Below are positions 60,412 to 64,000 of a DNA stretch of 64,000 nt, in pieces (positions within the stretch are counted from its first letter, which is position 1; every line of letters begins with the position of its first letter). Both the position numbers and the translations under genes were made by a program. The DNA comes from CF-162 sp963667205 (lineage in GTDB: Bacteria; Chloroflexota; Dehalococcoidia; SM23-28-2; RBG-16-64-32): the NCBI GenBank assembly GCA_963667205.1, contig OY762959.1, positions 124,001-188,000 of the forward strand, written 5' to 3'. Below the pieces are notes generated by a model. The model was not told where the DNA came from, searched no databases, and worked only from the letters and a program-made list of their open reading frames with translations.

Positions 60412-62404
60412 TCAGGCGCCGTCCTGCTCCAGTTCGATGAGCACGACGCCCTCTTTGACGCGATTGCCTTCCTTCACGTGGACGTCCTTGACGGTGCCAT
60501 CGTACGGCGCCTCGATGGCGTGCTCCATCTTCATCGCTTCGATCACGATCAGCGCCTCGTGGGAGCGCACCGCCTGCCCGGCGCTGACCAGCACCTTGAG
60601 CACGAGCCCCGGCATCGGCGCCGTCAGGCCGTGCTGGCGCGGCGAGCCTTCTCTACGCAAGCGCTCCAGCCCCGCCAGCGAGAGCGAATAGCGACGGCCG
60701 CCCACCACCACTTCCATTCCGCCCTCGACCCAGCGCACGTGGAGCGGCGTCGTCTCCTCGTCTTCTTCGATCACGAGGTGGCTGCCCGGCGCCACGGAGA
60801 AGCTGACGGTCCGCTCGCGGAAGTTCCCGGCCTTCACCCGCCACTCGTTCGAGGAGCCGGCCACGCGCTGTCCCTGCACCGCGTAGACGCGATCGCCGTG
60901 CTTGATGTTCACGCGCGCCGCGCCACCGGCCCGCAGGGGGCCCAGCGCCAACCACGGATCGGCGTCCCGGCCCGAGATCAGGCAGAAGCCGAAGGCGGCG
61001 ATCAGAACGTGTGGCGTCACGGCCATCGCCAACGATCCCGGCACCAGCTGCTCGTCGAGGAAGCTCGTCGTCGCGCCGCCTGTGCGAAAGACCGGGTCCC
61101 AGAGCACCGCTCGCAGGAGTGGCAGATTAGTGCGCACCCCACCGACGCGGTAGTTCGAAAGCGCCTCCTGCATCCGCTCGATCGCCTGGTCGCGGTCACG
61201 GCCCCAGGTCAGCACCTTCGCCATCATCGGGTCGTAGTCCGTCGTGATCTCGTCTCCGGCGTACGTCCCCACGTCGTTGCGGATGCCCTCGCCCTGCGGT
61301 ACGTCGAAGCGATCGAGCCGGCCCGGGCTCGGCGCGTAGCCCTTCAGCGGGTCCTCGGCGTAGATGCGGCACTCGATCGCGTGGCCCTCGAACTCGATCT
61401 CCTCCTGCGTGAACGGCAGCTTTTCGCCACGCGCGATCGCGATCTGACGCCTCACGAGGTCGAGTCCTGTGCGCAGTTCGGTGACGCCGTGCTCCACCTG
61501 CAGCCGCGTGTTCATCTCCAGGAAGTAGAGCTCGCCGCTTGCGTCCAGCATGAACTCCACCGTGCCCGCGCTGGCGTAGCTCACCGCGCGCGCCACCGCC
61601 AACGCCGCTTCGGCCATCCGCCGACGCAGCTCGTCGTCGACGACCGGCGACGGCGACTCCTCGACCACCTTCTGGTGACGCCGCTGAACCGAGCAGTCGC
61701 GCTCCCCCAGGTGGACGAGGTTGCCGTGCTCGTCGCCCAGCAGCTGCACCTCCACGTGGCGGCCGCCGGTGATCGCCCGCTCCAGGATTAGCCGTCCGTC
61801 GCCGAAGGCGCGCTTCGCCTCGCGGCGCGCGCTCTCGGCAGCCTTGACGAAGCCCGCGTCGTCTTCGACGACGCGCATGCCCCGTCCGCCGCCGCCGGCG
61901 GAAGCCTTGATCATCACCGGATAGCCGATCTTCGCGGCCCGCTTCGCCAGCGCCTCGGGGTCTTGCCCCTTGCCCTCGTAGCCGGGGATCGTCGGCACGC
62001 CGTGCTTGACGACCAGCTTTCGCGCGGCCGCTTTGTCACCCATCGCCCGCATCGCCTCCGCCGACGGGCCGATGAAGATGATGCCGGCGCTCTCGCACGC
62101 GTCCGCGAGGTCCGGGTTCTCGGACAGCAAGCCGTATCCCGGGTGCAGCGCGTGGGCGTCGCTCTCGATCGCCGCCTCGATGATCGCCTCGATGTTGAGG
62201 TAGCTGTCGGCCAGGCGCGCCGGCCCGATGCGCACCGCTTGGTCCGCCTCCAGCACGTGCAGCGCGCGGGCGTCGGCGTCCCGAGAATACGGCGACCGTC
62301 TCGATGCCCAGGGCCCGGCACGTCCGCTCGATGCGCACGGCGATCTCGCCGCGGTTGGCGATCAGGACGCGGTTGATCTGCCGCAGCTTCTGGTCTTCTG
62401 CCAT
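60412..62404 (-). CDS. Methylcrotonyl-CoA carboxylase alpha-like biotin carboxylase/BCCP, apparent frameshift
   Basis: From ATG 62404: MAEDQKLRQINRVLIANRGE and IAVRIERTCRALGIETVAVF, then one extra base at 62280-62282 breaks the frame. Homologous reading continues DADARALHVLEADQAVRIGP and ALHPGYGLLSENPDLADACE, ATP-grasp motifs MIKASAGGGGRGMRVVEDDA, LERAITGGRHVEVQLLGDEH and FLEMNTRLQVEHGVTELRTG. It has the BT/linker region, then the biotinyl domain VIEAMKMEHAIEAPYDGTVK. Restored length about 663 residues. With the carboxyltransferase upstream and HMG-CoA lyase downstream, 3-methylcrotonyl-CoA is the best substrate guess. Propionyl-CoA or geranyl-CoA carboxylase is the alternative. Confidence 0.9.
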
Positions 62405-62406
62405 GC

Positions 62407-64000
62407 TCACATGCGGAACACGCCGAATCGCGTGTCCGGAATCGGCGCGTTGAGCGCCGCGCTCAGCCCCAGAGCCAGGTACGTCCGCGTATCCAGCGGG
62501 TCGATGATCCCGTCGTCCCAGAGCCGCGCCGTGCTGTAGTAGGCGTTGCCTTCCTCCTCGTACTTCTCCAGCACCGGCGCCATGAACTCATCTTGCTCTT
62601 CCGGCGTCATGTCGCCGCCGTCGGCCCGCATGATCTCCAGGCGTACCGTCAGCAGCACGCTCGCCGCTTGCTGCCCGCCCATCACGCTGATCTGCGCGCT
62701 CGGCCACATCCAGAGGAAGCGCGGCGAATAGGCCCGGCCGGACATCGCATAGTTGCCCGCGCCGAACGAGCCGCCGATGATCACCGTGAACTTCGGCACC
62801 TCCGCCGACGCCACCGCCGTCACCATCTTCGCGCCGTGCTTGGCGATCCCCTCGTGCTCGTACTTGCGGCCGACCATGAAGCCGGTGACGTTCTGCAGAA
62901 AGACGAGCGGGATCTTGCGCTGGCTGCACAGTTCGACGAAGTGCGCACCTTTGAGGGCGCTCTCCGAGAAGAGGACGCCGTTGTTCGCCAGGACCCCGAC
63001 TGGATAGCCCATCACCCGCGCGAAGCCGCAAACGAGCGTCGGGCCGTACGACGACTTGAACTCGTGGAAGCGGCTGCCGTCCACGATGCGGGCGATGATC
63101 TCGCGCACGTCGAACGATCGCCGCAGGTCCGAAGGCACGATGCCGTAGATCTCCTCCGCGGGATAGAGCGGCGGCTCCGGCGGCGTCAGCTCCCAGGGGA
63201 GTCCCTTCGCGGGCAGGCTGAGGTTCGCGACGGCGCTGCGCACGATCGCCAGGGCCTCGGCGTCGTTGGCCGCAAAGTGATCAGCCACACCGGAGATAGC
63301 CGTGTGCACGTCCGCACCTCCCAGCTCCTCCGCCGTCACCTCCTCTCCTGTCGCCGCCTTCACCAGAGGCGGCCCACCGAGGAAGATCGTCCCCGTGCCT
63401 TCGACGATCACCGTCTCGTCGCTCATCGCCGGTACGTAAGCGCCGCCGGCGGTGCAGGAACCCATAACGGCAGCGATCTGCGGGATCCCCACCGCCGACA
63501 TTCGCGCCTGGTTGTAGAAGATGCGGCCAAAGTGCTCCCGGTCCGGGAAGACGTCCGCCTGTTGCGGCAGAAACGCCCCGCCGGAGTCCACCAGGTAGAT
63601 GCACGGCAGCCGGTTCTGCCCGGCGATCTCCTGGGCGCGCAGGTGCTTCTTGACCGTCATCGGGTAGTAGGTGCCGCCCTTTACCGTCGCGTCGTTGGCG
63701 ACGATCATCACTTCGCGTCCGGCGACGCGCCCCACGCCGGTGACGATGCCGGCCGAGGGTGCGTCACCGCCGTACATCTCCCAGGCCGCCAGCGCGCCCA
63801 CCTCCATGAACGGCGTGCCGGGATCCAGCAGGCCGTCGATCCGCTCTCGCGCAGTCAGCTTGCCGCGATCACGGTGCCGGTCCACCATCTCCTTGCCGCC
63901 GCCCTGACGGATGCGGTCGAGGGCCCGCTGCAGCGCCTCCACCTGCTGGCGCATGATGCCGCCGTTCTCCGAGAACGCGGCGCTGGTGGTCTCGATCGCC
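62407..64000 (-). CDS. Methylcrotonyl-CoA carboxylase beta-like carboxyltransferase, partial at 5' end
   Basis: The frame runs off the right edge without a stop. The in-window portion begins AIETTSAAFSENGGIMRQQV, which resembles residues about 15-35 of MccB, so only a short N-terminal piece is missing. Domains are crotonase-type carboxyltransferase N and C halves: RDRGKLTARERIDGLLDPGT, PCIYLVDSGGAFLPQQADVF, MGSCTAGGAYVPAMSDETVI and LQNVTGFMVGRKYEHEGIAK. The last codons (FRM) overlap the mccA GTG/ATG region by a few bases, showing coupling. It transfers CO2 from biotin to the acyl-CoA. Confidence 0.9.
   Translation of the reverse strand, partial: AIETTSAAFSENGGIMRQQVEALQRALDRIRQGGGKEMVDRHRDRGKLTARERIDGLLDPGTPFMEVGALAAWEMYGGDAPSAGIVTGVGRVAGREVMIVANDATVKGGTYYPMTVKKHLRAQEIAGQNRLPCIYLVDSGGAFLPQQADVFPDREHFGRIFYNQARMSAVGIPQIAAVMGSCTAGGAYVPAMSDETVIVEGTGTIFLGGPPLVKAATGEEVTAEELGGADVHTAISGVADHFAANDAEALAIVRSAVANLSLPAKGLPWELTPPEPPLYPAEEIYGIVPSDLRRSFDVREIIARIVDGSRFHEFKSSYGPTLVCGFARVMGYPVGVLANNGVLFSESALKGAHFVELCSQRKIPLVFLQNVTGFMVGRKYEHEGIAKHGAKMVTAVASAEVPKFTVIIGGSFGAGNYAMSGRAYSPRFLWMWPSAQISVMGGQQAASVLLTVRLEIMRADGGDMTPEEQDEFMAPVLEKYEEEGNAYYSTARLWDDGIIDPLDTRTYLALGLSAALNAPIPDTRFGVFRM

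Noticed and set aside
60184..61791. Plus-strand frame of about 535 codons opposite the biotin carboxylase
   Set aside because: Antisense shadow; Ala/Arg/Val-rich with no motif, while the minus strand encodes ATP-grasp and biotinyl domains.
1..64000. Hidden prophage, CRISPR array, IS element or rRNA/tRNA genes
   Set aside because: I saw no repeat-spacer arrays, transposase motifs, phage structural genes or clear tRNA folds apart from tmRNA; a covariance search (tRNAscan-SE, Infernal) is needed to rule out tRNAs.

Overview
The window is a high-G+C bacterial chromosome segment, most likely from a Chloroflexota bacterium (Dehalococcoidia-like or a relative). This is inferred from gene content, not proven. 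The malyl-CoA lyase and mesaconyl-CoA hydratase match, as I remember them, the enzymes of the Chloroflexus 3-hydroxypropionate bicycle. There are F420-type (LLM) and split-barrel flavoenzymes, a MmpL transporter, a 'large subunit only' methylmalonyl-CoA mutase, and many acyl-CoA enzymes in short, frequently inverting operons with GTG starts and 1-4 bp overlaps. There is no prophage, IS element, CRISPR array or rRNA. I found one stable RNA, tmRNA.

Layout. 1-7 kb: partial AddB-like nuclease subunit, metallo-beta-lactamase-fold hydrolase, HAD hydrolase, GNAT, mesaconyl-CoA hydratase plus a MaoC hydratase, and a short CysRS/MshC-like ligase. 7-10 kb: enoyl-CoA hydratase and an accessory patch with decayed aminoglycoside-nucleotidyltransferase-like copies and a possible UDG-like protein. 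10-16 kb: acetyl-CoA synthetase, ccdA-tlpA, thiolase, small membrane protein, split-barrel protein. 16-20 kb: operon mcl / CoA-ligase beta / DUF1330 / CoA-ligase alpha / ferredoxin, divergent from a CitE-like lyase. 20.9-22.2 kb: A/T-richer gene for a nucleoside-deoxyribosyltransferase/TIR-like domain fused to TPR-like repeats. 22-29 kb: methylmalonyl-CoA mutase, K+ channel, MaoC protein, polA. 29-35 kb: MmpL transporter, membrane protein, lipoprotein, ssrA, smpB, ctp. 35-41 kb: QueD/PTPS, zinc protein, methyltransferase, acyl-CoA ligase, small proteins. 41-45 kb: ars cluster (arsR, Cys-Cys protein, arsM), quinone oxidoreductase, hflX. 45-50 kb: broken cupredoxin-dockerin gene, mutL, mutS. 50-55 kb: PAS-LuxR regulator, NuoE/NuoF-like diaphorase, DM13 protein. 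56-64 kb: acyl-CoA dehydrogenase, LLM oxidoreductase, enoyl-CoA hydratase, winged-helix regulator, and a mccB-mccA-HMG-CoA lyase operon.

Functionally the window is dominated by CoA-thioester chemistry. One part is leucine degradation through methylcrotonyl-CoA and HMG-CoA. The other is a malyl-CoA / beta-methylmalyl-CoA / methylmalonyl-CoA set that would link glyoxylate, acetyl-CoA and propionyl-CoA.

A striking property is the number of broken reading frames: at least ten genes carry a 1-2 nt frameshift, an in-frame TAG or a small insertion, while homologous sequence continues beyond each lesion. Indels sit in short G/C runs or CG repeats, both TAGs sit in CTAGG (one transition from CCAGG), and mutS itself is hit twice. 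This fits systematic long-read consensus error, or less simply a mismatch-repair-deficient lineage. All such genes are annotated as one locus with the lesion stated.
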